The notes: generated by a model from the letters alone, not told the origin. 64,000 nucleotides of DNA from an uncultured Microcaldota archaeon (GCA_903884505.1 CAISET010000002.1:1-64000); one strand, 5' to 3'; shown: positions 25,014 to 33,990, numbered from the stretch's first letter. Numbers and translations: made by a program.

Positions 25014-26294
25014 GTTAATCACTCTTGGGAACGGGATTGCGTCGCGGATGTGGTCCAGGTTGAGAATCCATTTCATGAACCGCTCTATCCCGAGCCCGAA
25101 GCCCGAGTGCGGGACGGAGCCGTATCTCCTCAAATCAACGTACCACTTGTAGTCCTTCTCCTCGAGCTTCTCCTCCTTCATACGCTTCATCAGCTCGTCG
25201 AGCTCCCAGATGCGCTCGCTCCCGCCGATTACTTCACCATGGCCTTCCGGCGCCATCATGTCCGCGCAGAGCACTTTTTCCGGGTTCTTTGGGTCTTCCT
25301 TCATGTAGAACGCCTTGATTTTCTTCGGGTAGCCTGTGATGAAGATGGGCTGCTTCAAATGGCCCGTGAGGAGCTTCTCGTCTTCCGCGCCGAAATCGTC
25401 GCCCCATTCCTTCTTCACGCCCTTTTCCTGAAGCTGCTTGATTGCGTCCTCGTATTCCAGGCGGTCGAAAGGCGCCTTGATTGCGAGCAGGTCTGCCGGG
25501 TCCCTGCCGAAGAACTGGAGGAGCTCGGGGTGGTTCTTCGCCATCTGCTGGCAGACGTAGGAGACCATCTCCTCCTGGAACTTCATGCTGTCGTCGTTGT
25601 GGTAATAAGCCGCCTCCATCTCCAAATGCCAGTATTCGGTGAGGTGCTTCACGGTCCTGCTCGGCTCCGCGCGGAAGCTCGGGGCAAGTATGAATGCCTT
25701 CTCCAATGCGGTGATGAAGACCTCGAGGTAGAGCTGGCCGCTCTGCGTGAGGTACGCCGGCTCGCCGAAATAATCAACATTGAACAGGGTTGAGCCGCCC
25801 TCGCAGCCCGCCCTTGTTATTATTGGCGGCGTCACCTCCCAGAAGCCTTCTTTCACGAAGAACTCGCGGAAATGCCTCGTTGCGAAATCCCTTGCCTTCA
25901 TCATGTTGGTGAGCTTTTGCGAGCGCAGCCAGAGATGGCGAACGTCCAGCAGGAACTCGGTGGACACGTCTTTGCTAATCGGGAAAATCTCGGAAAATTG
26001 AGTAACTGAAAACTCCTTTGCCTGCATCTCATAGCCGCCGGGCGCGCGCTCATCCTTCTTCACAAGTCCCGTAACCTCGACGCTGGATTCGATGAGCGCC
26101 TTCTCCGCGTTCTCCCAGCCCTTCGCGTCAACCGCATCCTTCTTCACCGCGCACTGCATCACTCCGCTCGCGTCGCGGATTACTATGAAGAGCATCTTTC
26201 CTGCGGTGCGCTTGCGGTAAATCCAGCCCCGTATTGAGGCCTCCTTCCCGTCCTGGGAAGGCTGCATCGCTTCTGAGATCTGGATGAATGCCAT
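24999..26294 (-). CDS. asnS: Asparaginyl-tRNA synthetase
   Basis: 431 residues from the ATG at 26294. Residues 1-115 are the OB-fold anticodon domain (ASIRGWIYRKRTAGKMLFIVIRDASGVMQCAV). The class II core follows: motif 1 around the conserved Pro in WEVTPPIIT, EGGSTLFNVDYFGEPAYLTQSGQLYLE, motif 2 FRAEPSRTVKHLTEYWHLEMEAA, and motif 3 SGFGLGIERFMKWIL. TQSGQLY fits AsnRS, where AspRS has AQSPQ. Direct charging of tRNA-Asn means the GatDE enzyme in this window serves only tRNA-Gln. It sits five bases after the alaX stop. Confidence 0.92.
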   Translation of the reverse strand: MAFIQISEAMQPSQDGKEASIRGWIYRKRTAGKMLFIVIRDASGVMQCAVKKDAVDAKGWENAEKALIESSVEVTGLVKKDERAPGGYEMQAKEFSVTQFSEIFPISKDVSTEFLLDVRHLWLRSQKLTNMMKARDFATRHFREFFVKEGFWEVTPPIITRAGCEGGSTLFNVDYFGEPAYLTQSGQLYLEVFITALEKAFILAPSFRAEPSRTVKHLTEYWHLEMEAAYYHNDDSMKFQEEMVSYVCQQMAKNHPELLQFFGRDPADLLAIKAPFDRLEYEDAIKQLQEKGVKKEWGDDFGAEDEKLLTGHLKQPIFITGYPKKIKAFYMKEDPKNPEKVLCADMMAPEGHGEVIGGSERIWELDELMKRMKEEKLEEKDYKWYVDLRRYGSVPHSGFGLGIERFMKWILNLDHIRDAIPFPRVINRCYP

Positions 26295-26298
26295 GGTT

Positions 26299-27480
26299 TC
26301 ACTTTTCGACAGCATTGGCTATAAGCTTAAGCGCCTCTCCGAGCTTTTCCGCATCGCCTGAGCCGCTCACGAAGAACTCGTTGCCGCCTCCCTTCCCACC
26401 CATCAGCTTGAAGGCCTCGGCACCGATTGTGCGGACGTCGAGCGAAATGTCCTTGCTCTTCCCGAAAAGGAGGAAAGCGCGCTCAACGCCTTTCACGGCA
26501 AAAATCACCACGGTCTTCTCATTCCGCGCCAGCTTGCTCGCCCACTCCTGCACTATTTTCGGCTCCATGGCCGGAAATACGCGGAGATAGAGGTTCAGGC
26601 CGTTCTTCTCCTCCGGCTTCAGCCCGGCAATAGCCATCTCCGCCAGTTCCTTCGTTACAATGAGCGCCTGCGCCTCCCGCTCCTTCGAATTCACAAGCGT
26701 GCTCTCGAGCCTGTCGAGCCCGGTTCCGAGAATCTGCATGGAGGAAAGCGCGGCCTTCGACGATTCGAGCAGAAAGTCGGCCGCCTCGTTGCCGACGAGG
26801 AAGTCAATCTTCCACACGCCCGGCCCGTCGCTGGTGATGCGCGAGACGCAGAACTGGCTTATCTCGCTGGTGTTTCCGACGTGTAGCCCGGAGCAGGCGA
26901 CCTTGTCGAAGTTCTCGACCGCGATAATCCTGACCGCCTCCTCACCGATGCGCTCGAGCTTCACGCGCACGTCGTCGGGCAGGTCGTCCTTTGCCGCCAG
27001 CCCCTCGTGGACCGGCCTGCCTTCCCGGATTATGGAATTCACGAGCTTCTCCGCTGCGAGGACCTTGTCCCAGTCGAGCGGGGACGGATAGCGGACGAAA
27101 AGCGAGTAGGAGTTCGGCTCGAGAGTGACCTTCTCCGGGTAAATCTTGTCGAACTGCCTGGAGAGCGCCTGGAAAAGAATGTGCTCGGCAGTGTGCGCCT
27201 TCATCATGGGGTAGCGCCGCGCCCAGTCTATCCTGCAATCCACGGGTTCGCCGGCTGCCGGGACCGGGCCTTCGAGCTTCAGCAAAAGCTTCCCCCGCTC
27301 CTCGGCAACGCCAATGACCTTCGCTTTCCTCCCCTTGCACGAGATTTCTCCGCGGTCCGAGGCCTGGCCTCCGCCTCCCGGGAAGAAGTAATTTGGCTCG
27401 ATGGCGATGGAGTTGCCGGCTGCCTCTACCACTCTGGCGGAAAATTCCTTCTTGCTAGGATCCGAATAGCAATCGTACAA
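26299..27480 (-). CDS. alaX: Alanyl-tRNA editing protein, long form with DHHA1 domain
   Basis: 393 residues. The N-terminal part has the AlaRS-type fold with PGGGGQASDRG. The editing site HTAEH is near residues 96-100, completed by CSGLHV near 195. A helical linker leads to a C-terminal DHHA1-type domain ending MGGKGGGNEFFVSGSG. This is the AlaX-L type, which removes Ser or Gly wrongly attached to tRNA-Ala. The start is TTG at 27480; no ATG exists between it and the cca stop ten bases upstream. Confidence 0.9.
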   Translation of the reverse strand: MYDCYSDPSKKEFSARVVEAAGNSIAIEPNYFFPGGGGQASDRGEISCKGRKAKVIGVAEERGKLLLKLEGPVPAAGEPVDCRIDWARRYPMMKAHTAEHILFQALSRQFDKIYPEKVTLEPNSYSLFVRYPSPLDWDKVLAAEKLVNSIIREGRPVHEGLAAKDDLPDDVRVKLERIGEEAVRIIAVENFDKVACSGLHVGNTSEISQFCVSRITSDGPGVWKIDFLVGNEAADFLLESSKAALSSMQILGTGLDRLESTLVNSKEREAQALIVTKELAEMAIAGLKPEEKNGLNLYLRVFPAMEPKIVQEWASKLARNEKTVVIFAVKGVERAFLLFGKSKDISLDVRTIGAEAFKLMGGKGGGNEFFVSGSGDAEKLGEALKLIANAVEK

Positions 27481-27490
27481 TGCGACCAGC

Positions 27491-28930
27491 TCAGGCTGAG
27501 AGAATCTCCTTCTTCTCGACGTATTTTAGCATGAATTCCGAATACTTTTCAGAGAAAAGCGTTGACGGCTCAAGGCGCTCGAACCCGGTGATGGCCTTCG
27601 CTATGTGCGATGGGATGCCGTATTTCGCCGGATGCCCCGTAATCTCCTCCACGAGGTCCACTGCCCTGCGCCATTCGCGCGGCTCGGCTGCGGCCATGCG
27701 CCCGCCTTCCACCCATGGGCCTGCGAGCGCCTTCTTGTGCGCATTCGCGAAGTCCTCGCATGCCTTCGCGTGCTTTACATCGGGCCCGAGGACCTTCTGG
27801 ATTGCGGGAAGCTCCGCAACCTCGAATTCGAAGAGCATTAGGCATATCTTCTCGTCGCTCCAGTAGCCGGAATCGAAAAGCCTGAAGCCCTTCTCCTCCA
27901 GCCTTGTTGCGAAATTGTTTGCCGCCTTCCTTAGCTGGGGCCATAGCACGTCCTCGATAACTTCAGGCGCCTTGAACTCCAGCGCAATCAGCCGGGTGCC
28001 TCTCGCCTCGAACTTCTTCCTCAGCCTTTCCAGGCCAGCAGCGCCCACTTCCTCCTTTTTCATGATGAAGTGTTCCTCAGATGGGTTTTTTATGAATGCG
28101 CGTGCCGCGAGCATGAATCTCGCGAGCGAGTCCGCGGAGACAGCGGCCGCGACGTTCCTGTCCGGGTCGACCGGGTCTATCGCAATCATGGATGCGAGCG
28201 GGAACTTCGCGCGCAGCGCCTCCTTGTCCGCATGGTGGTTCTCCGGGTCGAGGACAGGAACCCCTCCCCAGGCGGCCGCCTCTCTCAGAAGCGTCTCGAA
28301 TTTCCTGAACTCGATTATCAGCAGCTCGCAGAGATAGCCTGAGAATCCCTCAGTCCTCACCTCTGCGCCATAAACCCCGTGCCTTTTCAGGAAGGCCTTC
28401 AGCAGCCGCACCTCGTCGCATTCCGCCTCGGTGAGGAACTCCAGGACGTAGCGGCAATGGAGCGGCGAGCGGTCCGCTGAGCTCGCCTTGTCCATTATCT
28501 CCCTTATCTTGTAGCATGGGACGAGCTCGACCTCGTAGCCCTCAATCTCGGCCTTCAGGTAAGGGTGCTCGGCATAGCCGACCTGCCATTTCTCCCCCGG
28601 CTTGAGCGCCTTCTTCGCGTAGTCCAGGCCCTTCTTCACCAAATCCTCGCGCGAAGTGCCCTTCGGGAAAAGCAGGAAGATGTCAACATCGCGGTCGCCC
28701 TTCAGGTGCGTGTCCTTTGCGATTGAGCCTACAAGCTCGACGCCAATATCGTGGGGAATCGCCTCGTGCAGCCTCTTGATTATCTTCCGGGCAAATGCCC
28801 TTTCTTCCGCTACCTCGGGCTTGGCGGGCTTCACCCTCTTTAGAACCCGCGAAAAAATCTCCGACACGCGCACGGCGCGTGTGGACCTGTCGCTCTCAGG
28901 AGCGACCCGGTCCTTTGTCCCTTCGAGCAT
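27491..28930 (-). CDS. cca: Archaeal CCA-adding tRNA nucleotidyltransferase (class I)
   Basis: 479 residues. The catalytic part has GS at residues 68-69 and the carboxylates D81 and D83 in GDRDVDIF, typical of class I enzymes. ELVPCYKI, RLLKAFLKRHGVYGAEVRTEGFSGYLCELLI and the C-terminal domain match archaeal CCA enzymes. It adds CCA to tRNA 3' ends; the tRNA-Arg in this window lacks an encoded CCA. A TATA-like run (tatttatataat, 28944-28957 on the minus strand) lies before the ATG. Confidence 0.95.
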   Translation of the reverse strand: MLEGTKDRVAPESDRSTRAVRVSEIFSRVLKRVKPAKPEVAEERAFARKIIKRLHEAIPHDIGVELVGSIAKDTHLKGDRDVDIFLLFPKGTSREDLVKKGLDYAKKALKPGEKWQVGYAEHPYLKAEIEGYEVELVPCYKIREIMDKASSADRSPLHCRYVLEFLTEAECDEVRLLKAFLKRHGVYGAEVRTEGFSGYLCELLIIEFRKFETLLREAAAWGGVPVLDPENHHADKEALRAKFPLASMIAIDPVDPDRNVAAAVSADSLARFMLAARAFIKNPSEEHFIMKKEEVGAAGLERLRKKFEARGTRLIALEFKAPEVIEDVLWPQLRKAANNFATRLEEKGFRLFDSGYWSDEKICLMLFEFEVAELPAIQKVLGPDVKHAKACEDFANAHKKALAGPWVEGGRMAAAEPREWRRAVDLVEEITGHPAKYGIPSHIAKAITGFERLEPSTLFSEKYSEFMLKYVEKKEILSA

Positions 28931-28987
28931 GGTACTATTTGGCGATTATATAAATATAGGCGTGGGCTGGCACACAATGGACGGGAA

Positions 28988-30376
28988 CTAGTTTGCAGGT
29001 GGAGGCAGTTGCTTGGGGGTTTCTTCACCAGATTCTTGGTGGGTTTCCTGGTGATACTCGACGACCACGCCGTCCTCGTGCATGACTACGCGCAGCTTCG
29101 GAATTTCGCTGAGCAGCCGTTTGATTACCGCCTCGCCTTTAGGAGTCAGGCGATAAGTTTTTTCTTTTCCCTTAACTGCTTCAATCAGGCCGTTCGCAAG
29201 CGCGAATTCCTCTGAAGCTTTAGGAAAGCGCTCGCAGAGAAATGACGGCTGCCAGTTAGCGTTTATTTCAGTGCCGAATTTGCCTTTCGCCAGCTTTTCC
29301 ATCTTGTTCGCAGCAAGCTCCGCATCAACCGGGTTTTGCGGCGCTACTCCGAATTCCTCGAGCCCGGGGAACGCGGAGAATAAGTATGAAATCCCGAGCT
29401 TCCCGATGAGCGGCGTGAGCCTACTCACTATGCGCTCGGTGCTCTCACTGCAGTCTAACCCAAGCTTGAGCAAATCTTGCTCTGCGGAATCGAAGACTGC
29501 TGCAATCGCATTATTTACTAGTATGCCACGCATCGCGGAACTGCACCTACCCTCAAGACCGCTTTCCCAGCATTGCTGCTGGACGATTTTTATTGCGGGG
29601 ATATTCTCGAAACCGCCTACTTCGGTCAATAAATCAAGGGCTGAGCCACCAAGGAAAATGATTTCGGTATGCCTATGCGGCTCGCGCCAACTGCCTTCTT
29701 TGTACATGAACGGCTCGAAGCCTTCCAAGCTGAGCTTCTCTTCATTCCGGCCCGGAAGTGAGGATGAGGCGATGTTCGAATAATCAAGTGCCGATGCAAA
29801 GACCCAGCACCGCGCGATTGCCCGCGCGAACTTCATCGATTGCTCGCCAATCTCTTTTGGAATCCTGCCTTCGGAATCGTCAAGGTATGCACATGCGAGG
29901 ACTTCGAAACACTCGAGCGCTTTCACGAATCTTCCTTCCTTGAGGAACTTTTTGCCGAGCTCGAAGCCGGCAGCGGAATAGTCTTGTGTGTTGTGGCGCA
30001 CCTCGTAAAATGCACCATGGTGCATGACACTGAGGCCATACCTGATCTCAGTGCCAAGGTCATTCGGAAATTTTGTAATCTCCAGTTTTCGGAAGATTTC
30101 CTCCTGCGCGGGGGTGAGAGGTGTGGCTTCTGCTTTTTTCTGCAACTCATGAAGCTCTGCGAGCGATTTTGCAGCGACGTTTTTGATGAAAGTCCTTGTC
30201 CGCGCCTTCTCTTCCATAATGCCCTTGCCGGCGGCCTCCAACAGTACCCGGAATATGTCCAGCGGGTTGACGTTATCCGGGTCAATTCCATGCTGCTTCA
30301 GCACGGCTCGCGATTCAGGCGTCAGCTTCTCGGGCGTCAGCCGCTTATCATCAGTGCGCTCTGCCAGCTTCCCCAT
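28988..30376 (-). CDS. Hypothetical protein, 462 residues, with C-terminal winged-helix-like region
   Basis: I do not recognise a family. Residues 1-110 are charged and helical. The middle (130-330) is helical with pairs such as FELGKKFLKEGRFVKALECFEVLACAYLD that read like single TPR units. Residues 375-440 (SEEFALANGLIEAVKGKEKTYRLTPKGEAVIKRLL) look like a winged helix with its wing. The tail is polar and Pro-rich. The AT-rich attattaat at about 30394-30402 on the minus strand serves as promoter. The DNA looks less GC-rich than that of cca or thpR. A DNA-binding or scaffold role is possible. Confidence 0.55.
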   Translation of the reverse strand: MGKLAERTDDKRLTPEKLTPESRAVLKQHGIDPDNVNPLDIFRVLLEAAGKGIMEEKARTRTFIKNVAAKSLAELHELQKKAEATPLTPAQEEIFRKLEITKFPNDLGTEIRYGLSVMHHGAFYEVRHNTQDYSAAGFELGKKFLKEGRFVKALECFEVLACAYLDDSEGRIPKEIGEQSMKFARAIARCWVFASALDYSNIASSSLPGRNEEKLSLEGFEPFMYKEGSWREPHRHTEIIFLGGSALDLLTEVGGFENIPAIKIVQQQCWESGLEGRCSSAMRGILVNNAIAAVFDSAEQDLLKLGLDCSESTERIVSRLTPLIGKLGISYLFSAFPGLEEFGVAPQNPVDAELAANKMEKLAKGKFGTEINANWQPSFLCERFPKASEEFALANGLIEAVKGKEKTYRLTPKGEAVIKRLLSEIPKLRVVMHEDGVVVEYHQETHQESGEETPKQLPPPAN

Positions 30377-30421
30377 GGCGAAGCCCGCACAGTTGAAATT
30401 AATAATGGTTCTCAGAAACCG

Positions 30422-30955
30422 CTAGCCTAGAGGCTTCTCGAAAACGCCCTCGTAAATCGGCCCGCTGGGCGTGAGGGTGGATTTCTTCAGGACGATTTTG
30501 CTTATTTCGCAGGTTCCGAAATCGCGGCCTTCAAATTTCGCCAGCGCCGTCTGGACTTTTCCCTTCGTTGACGGGTCCCTCACCCTGGCGACTGTCACGT
30601 GGCCGCGGAACGGCTCAATCTTGTAGCGGAGCTTTCTCATCTCAGGGGCAAGCTGCTCGTAGATTTTCGTGAGATTCTCGTTCTCGCACCCTGCCCAGGC
30701 AACGCGGATGAAGTTTGGGTTCGGGAAGACGCCTACGCCTGAGCAGGAGAGAGTGAATTTGGGGACCGTTATCTTCCCCATGGCTTCCACTACTTTCGCA
30801 GTCGTCCTTTCATCAATCTCCCCCAAAAAGAACATAGTGATGTGCAGGTTCTCCGGCTCAACCAGCTTCACGCCTTCGAAATCAAGTGCCTTCTGGAATG
30901 GCTGCAAATTTTTCCTGACTTCCTCGCTCAGCTCAATTGCGATGAATGCGCGCAT
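30422..30955 (-). CDS. thpR: RNA 2',3'-cyclic phosphodiesterase
   Basis: 177 residues with two HxTx motifs: HIT at 38-40 and HVT at 119-121, the paired active site of the 2H phosphoesterase (LigT/ThpR) family. It hydrolyses 2',3'-cyclic phosphate RNA ends to 2'-phosphates, and may ligate 2'-5' in reverse. In many archaea it is near cca, as here with one gene between. A TATA-like gattaaaag lies 20-30 bases before the ATG on the minus strand. Confidence 0.9.
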   Translation of the reverse strand: MRAFIAIELSEEVRKNLQPFQKALDFEGVKLVEPENLHITMFFLGEIDERTTAKVVEAMGKITVPKFTLSCSGVGVFPNPNFIRVAWAGCENENLTKIYEQLAPEMRKLRYKIEPFRGHVTVARVRDPSTKGKVQTALAKFEGRDFGTCEISKIVLKKSTLTPSGPIYEGVFEKPLG

Positions 30956-30997
30956 GGAAAGGTTTTGCCGCGGTGCTTTTAATCAGTTAGTCCGCAG

Positions 30998-31130
30998 TGG
31001 CTGGCTTCGGCAGGACTTCCTTCGCGCCTGGCTTCGGCAGAACCTACGTTTCACCGGGCTTCGGCAGAACTTCCCTTGGCTTCGGCAGGATTTCCTTTTC
31101 ACCGGGCTTCGGCAGGACACCTTTTTCGAA
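30998..31130. repeat. LPKP-coding repeat, five units
   Basis: The plus strand shows ggcttcggcag five times with irregular spacing of 18-30 bases. On the minus strand each copy encodes Leu-Pro-Lys-Pro in frame with the gene ending at 31044. Units run on past that stop in the same frame, through 18 more codons to TAA at 30987. Confidence 0.8.
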
Positions 31131-31484
31131 ATCCTTCCAGGAATAGAGGAGTTTCGGCTCTTCGGAAGGCGCGGAGCCGAGCGGGTAGCTGCTGTTTTCG
31201 CACAGCCCCTTCGCGGATATGGAATATTCCCACTGCCCGGTCTCGTCCTTCTTGAGGAATTGCACCCTGAAGACTTTTTCATCGTGCCTGAACCCGAAAA
31301 TAAGGGGCTTTTCGATTGGTTCGATGCGGACTGTTGCGAAGCGGTTGCCGCGCGCCCAGCCCTTCAGGCTGTCGAGCAGGTTCTTCCTCTGCTGCTCGGT
31401 CCCCCATTCCTCGGGTAGCCTCTCGATGAGCCTTGTCTTCGGCTCGACCCGCTCCATGCAAAATTTCGTGCGCGACATTTCCAT
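31044..31484 (-). CDS. LPKP-tail protein, copy 2, ended early by TAG
   Basis: 146 residues from the ATG at 31484, which overlaps the previous stop as TGATG. Residues 15-110 form a domain shared with the gene upstream: EEWGTEQQRKNLLDSLKGWARG, then VFRVQFLKKDETGQWEYSI, GLCEN and LLYSWKDFEKGVLPKPG. The tail repeats E-(V/I)-L-P-K-P. A TAG at 31044 stands where other units have Glu; the frame continues with two more LPKP units to TAA at 30987. It could be a recent nonsense mutation or the true end. Function unknown; no signal peptide. Confidence 0.65.
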   Translation of the reverse strand: MEMSRTKFCMERVEPKTRLIERLPEEWGTEQQRKNLLDSLKGWARGNRFATVRIEPIEKPLIFGFRHDEKVFRVQFLKKDETGQWEYSISAKGLCENSSYPLGSAPSEEPKLLYSWKDFEKGVLPKPGEKEILPKPREVLPKPGET

Positions 31485-31933
31485 CACGGCTGCGGTGCCG
31501 GGAAATGCGACTCCGGAAGGCGTTGCTCCTCCTCGGGCTTTGGCAGGGCTCCTTGCGGCTTCTTCCCGGGCTTTGGCAGAATTCCTTTCTCGAAATCCGC
31601 CCAGGGGTAGAGTAGAGGCGGCTCTATATTCGGGCCCAGAACGCGCTGGCCGTGGTTCTTGCACAAGCCCCGCTCGGTGAGGGAGTACTCCCAGGCCCCG
31701 CCGCCGGTATGGATGAGGAAGAAGACCCTGAGCACCTCTTTCTCCTTGAACTCGTAGACCAGGGGCATTCCCAGCTCCGATATCTCAACACGGACGCAGC
31801 CGTCGCCCGCTGCCCAGCTCTTCAGGCTCTTCAGCAGGTTCTCCCTCTGCTGCGGCGTTCCCCATTCCCTGGGGATGCCCCCTATCACAGAGTATTTTAC
31901 CTCGACCGAATTCGGATTGATTTTTGTGGCCAT
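31484..31933 (-). CDS. LPKP-tail protein, copy 1
   Basis: 149 residues from the ATG at 31933, 30-37 bases after a minus-strand ttaaatcc; an ATG at 31948 is less well placed. It is a paralog of the next gene, sharing REWGTPQQRENLLKSLKSWAAG, VLRVFFL, AWEYSLTERGLCKN, and LLYPWADFEKGILPKPG. The tail has two clear LPKP units and a looser Pro/Glu-rich end. The compact N-terminal domain (about 110 residues, alternating helix and strands) is not known to me. The tandem arrangement points to local duplication. Confidence 0.65.
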   Translation of the reverse strand: MATKINPNSVEVKYSVIGGIPREWGTPQQRENLLKSLKSWAAGDGCVRVEISELGMPLVYEFKEKEVLRVFFLIHTGGGAWEYSLTERGLCKNHGQRVLGPNIEPPLLYPWADFEKGILPKPGKKPQGALPKPEEEQRLPESHFPAPQP

Positions 31934-32029
31934 GCAAACCTCTTCCATTTTGCGCAGCCGAAGGATTTAACGGTTGCAGTTGACCTCTGCGGAACGTTTT
32001 TATATGAAAGGACGTCAATAGGGAAACTT

Positions 32030-32863
32030 ATGAGAAAATTAACCCTCGCGCTTGCGCTTCTAGCAATGTTTTCAGGGCCTGTTTTTGCAATCTACGCCCA
32101 TGCCAGCGAACCGGTGGACAAGACGCTTTATCCCGGCGACTCCGTGGATGTTGGGAAGGCGGGACCGGGGCAGACGGTCTACCTCATCGTGGATAGGGCC
32201 ACGGACGGGGGAACCTGCCCGAACAACTTCTGCCCTGACGGGTGGGACACGGTGGTTGGTGTGGAGGATGGGATACCGCATGGCTGGGAGGTTGAGGCGA
32301 GCCCGCTGCAGGAAACGCCCATGAAGCTGAAGATAAAGATTGCGCCCGATGCCGAGGAAGGGCAGTACAACTTGACGCTCGCAGTTGTTGACGAGGGGAA
32401 CTATAACGGCCTCGGGAACATGACAATCCATGCGATCGTAACCGTGAGCCGTGACGTGTTCGAGATAACCGTGACTCCGACTAGGGTGGAGACGGGCGTG
32501 GGCCAGCCTGCCGTGTATTACATAAAAATCAGGAATACGGGCGCCGCGAGCGACCCGTTTGAGATAAAGGTGAGGGAAGGCGACCTGCCGGTCTGGAACT
32601 ACAAGAAGACCGCACTCGTGAATTATGGCAGCGAGAGGACGATTCCCTACGAAGTGGTCCTGGATGAGGAGGCTGAGCGCACCTTCACGATTGATGTCAC
32701 GTCGCTCTCGAGCAGCCAGATTCACAAGGAGATGAGCGTAATCGTGGACTCGCGGCCGGATATAGTAACGGACTGGAAGGCTACGACCCACGGCCTGATG
32801 ATGTTCCCGATATTGGAGGCGCCAATCTACGCGATAGTCGGGCTGCTTTCCCAGCTCCTTTAG
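32030..32863 (+). CDS. Secreted protein with beta-sandwich domains and C-terminal anchor
   Basis: 277 residues from the ATG at 32030, behind the TATA box ttttatatg (25-33 bases upstream). The signal peptide covers residues 1-20 (MRKLTLALALLAMFSGPVFA). Two beta-sandwich parts follow; the second (GVGQPAVYYIKIRNTGAASDP to about 230) resembles NEW3/CARDB-type domains used in cell-surface proteins. The last 20 residues are hydrophobic. It is probably an envelope protein held in the membrane by its C-terminus. The 3' end overlaps the TPR gene by four bases. Confidence 0.75.
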   Translation: MRKLTLALALLAMFSGPVFAIYAHASEPVDKTLYPGDSVDVGKAGPGQTVYLIVDRATDGGTCPNNFCPDGWDTVVGVEDGIPHGWEVEASPLQETPMKLKIKIAPDAEEGQYNLTLAVVDEGNYNGLGNMTIHAIVTVSRDVFEITVTPTRVETGVGQPAVYYIKIRNTGAASDPFEIKVREGDLPVWNYKKTALVNYGSERTIPYEVVLDEEAERTFTIDVTSLSSSQIHKEMSVIVDSRPDIVTDWKATTHGLMMFPILEAPIYAIVGLLSQLL

Positions 32864-33300
32864 CCTTTTCCGCCAGCGCTCGGCCATATGCCCTTTATCA
32901 TCAGCTCTGTCTTCGCCTGCGCGGCCGCCACATCCGGATTCGCGCCGGCCTTCGTGAAGAAGTCGCAGGCCTCGTCTTCCTTCCCGTTCAGGAGAAGCAC
33001 CTTCGCCAACTCGTAGGCATTTCCCCTCTTCCGGTCGAGCGAGTATGCCGTTCGCAAAGCCTCCTCCGCCTTCTCGTACTCGCCGAGCGTCATGAGCGCC
33101 TGCCCGAGCCCTTCGAATGCCTTCGCGTTCTGCGGCTCAAGCCTCGTTGCCGCCTCGTACGCCTTCACTGCCTCCTCGAGCTTCAGCTTCGTCCCGAGGG
33201 TGCGGCACATGTCGCCGTCGCGCAGCAAATCAGCAAAGCTTTTTGAGGCGGTTTTGCCGGAGATGGATTCAACTGGGACCGTATTAACAGGAGCTGCCAT
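32860..33300 (-). CDS. TPR protein, short form
   Basis: 146 residues. Residues 45-112 hold two clear TPR units (LEEAVKAYEAATRLEPQNAKAFEGLG and YEKAEEALRTAYSLDRKRGNAYELA) and a degenerate third. The domain order and spacing match the C-terminal part of the next TPR gene upstream, suggesting a duplication. A protein-binding scaffold role is likely. The ATG follows GGTGAT by five bases; a TATA box (ttttatagtt) is 33-42 bases upstream. Confidence 0.75.
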   Translation of the reverse strand: MAAPVNTVPVESISGKTASKSFADLLRDGDMCRTLGTKLKLEEAVKAYEAATRLEPQNAKAFEGLGQALMTLGEYEKAEEALRTAYSLDRKRGNAYELAKVLLLNGKEDEACDFFTKAGANPDVAAAQAKTELMIKGIWPSAGGKG

Positions 33301-33366
33301 TCAGAATCACCAATCATTTTTTCGCTCCCCAACTATAAAAATGCCTAGGTTGTTATGGCTGGCGGC

Positions 33367-33972
33367 TCAGGCGCTTTCGGCCTGCGCCATCCTCGCAAGG
33401 AGCTTGTTGGCATCAGCCTCTCTGCCGGCGAGGCGGAGAGCCTTTGCGCATTCGTAGCCGTTTGAGTTGGTCGGCTCAAGCATATACACTGCTTCCAGGA
33501 CTACCGCAGCATCATCGTAATGGCCTATTGCCAGGAGCGCCTTCCCGAGCCCAAGGAATGCCTTCACGTTTCTCGAGTCCTTCATCGCAGCCATCGCATA
33601 GATGGTTGCCGCCTTCTTGTGTTCGTTCTCGGCCAAGAGCGCGTCCCCTTTCTCTATCAATTCCCGTACTTCCTTTTCCGCGCCCGGCAAGGGCTTTTCG
33701 GCCTGCCCCGCATTTCCCGCCTTGTAGAGCGTGACCGCCCTGTTGAAAGCAACTGCCGCATCCTTGTAATAGTCAGGGCCAAGCGCCAAAAGAGCCTGGG
33801 CCATCTTGAAGAAGGGGTCTGGATTCTGCTTGTCCGTCTCCGCCGCCCTCGCATATGCGCCTGCCGCGTCCCAGTATTTCTTCAAGGCAACAAAATTGTC
33901 CCCTTCCAGTATCAGTTCGCGCGGCCCCTTCTCCACGTGCTTTTCGAGGAGTTTGTGGGGATTGGCTGCCAT
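33367..33972 (-). CDS. TPR protein, long form
   Basis: 201 residues with four or five TPR-like pairs, the clearest at 30-60 (WDAAGAYARAAETDKQNPDPFFKMAQALL) and 120-180 (HKKAATIYAMAAMKDSRNVKAFLGLGKALL). There is no signal or membrane segment, so it is cytoplasmic. Together with the shorter TPR gene downstream it may assemble a complex; the partner is unknown. The promoter region is shared with elp3 on the other strand and carries a 6-bp inverted repeat. Confidence 0.75.
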   Translation of the reverse strand: MAANPHKLLEKHVEKGPRELILEGDNFVALKKYWDAAGAYARAAETDKQNPDPFFKMAQALLALGPDYYKDAAVAFNRAVTLYKAGNAGQAEKPLPGAEKEVRELIEKGDALLAENEHKKAATIYAMAAMKDSRNVKAFLGLGKALLAIGHYDDAAVVLEAVYMLEPTNSNGYECAKALRLAGREADANKLLARMAQAESA

Positions 33973-33990
33973 CAGACCACCCGCTGGTTT

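Noticed and set aside
31044-31046. Pyrrolysine at the TAG codon
   Set aside because: No pyl genes are seen in the window and the flanking tail is low-complexity; a nonsense mutation is simpler.
30998-31130. Short repeats taken at first for a CRISPR-like array
   Set aside because: Unit spacing is irregular and all copies encode LPKP in one frame; no spacers, leader or cas genes.
31652-32029. N-terminal extension of the secreted protein
   Set aside because: It is antisense to the LPKP copy 1 gene; the signal peptide begins at 32030 right behind a TATA box.
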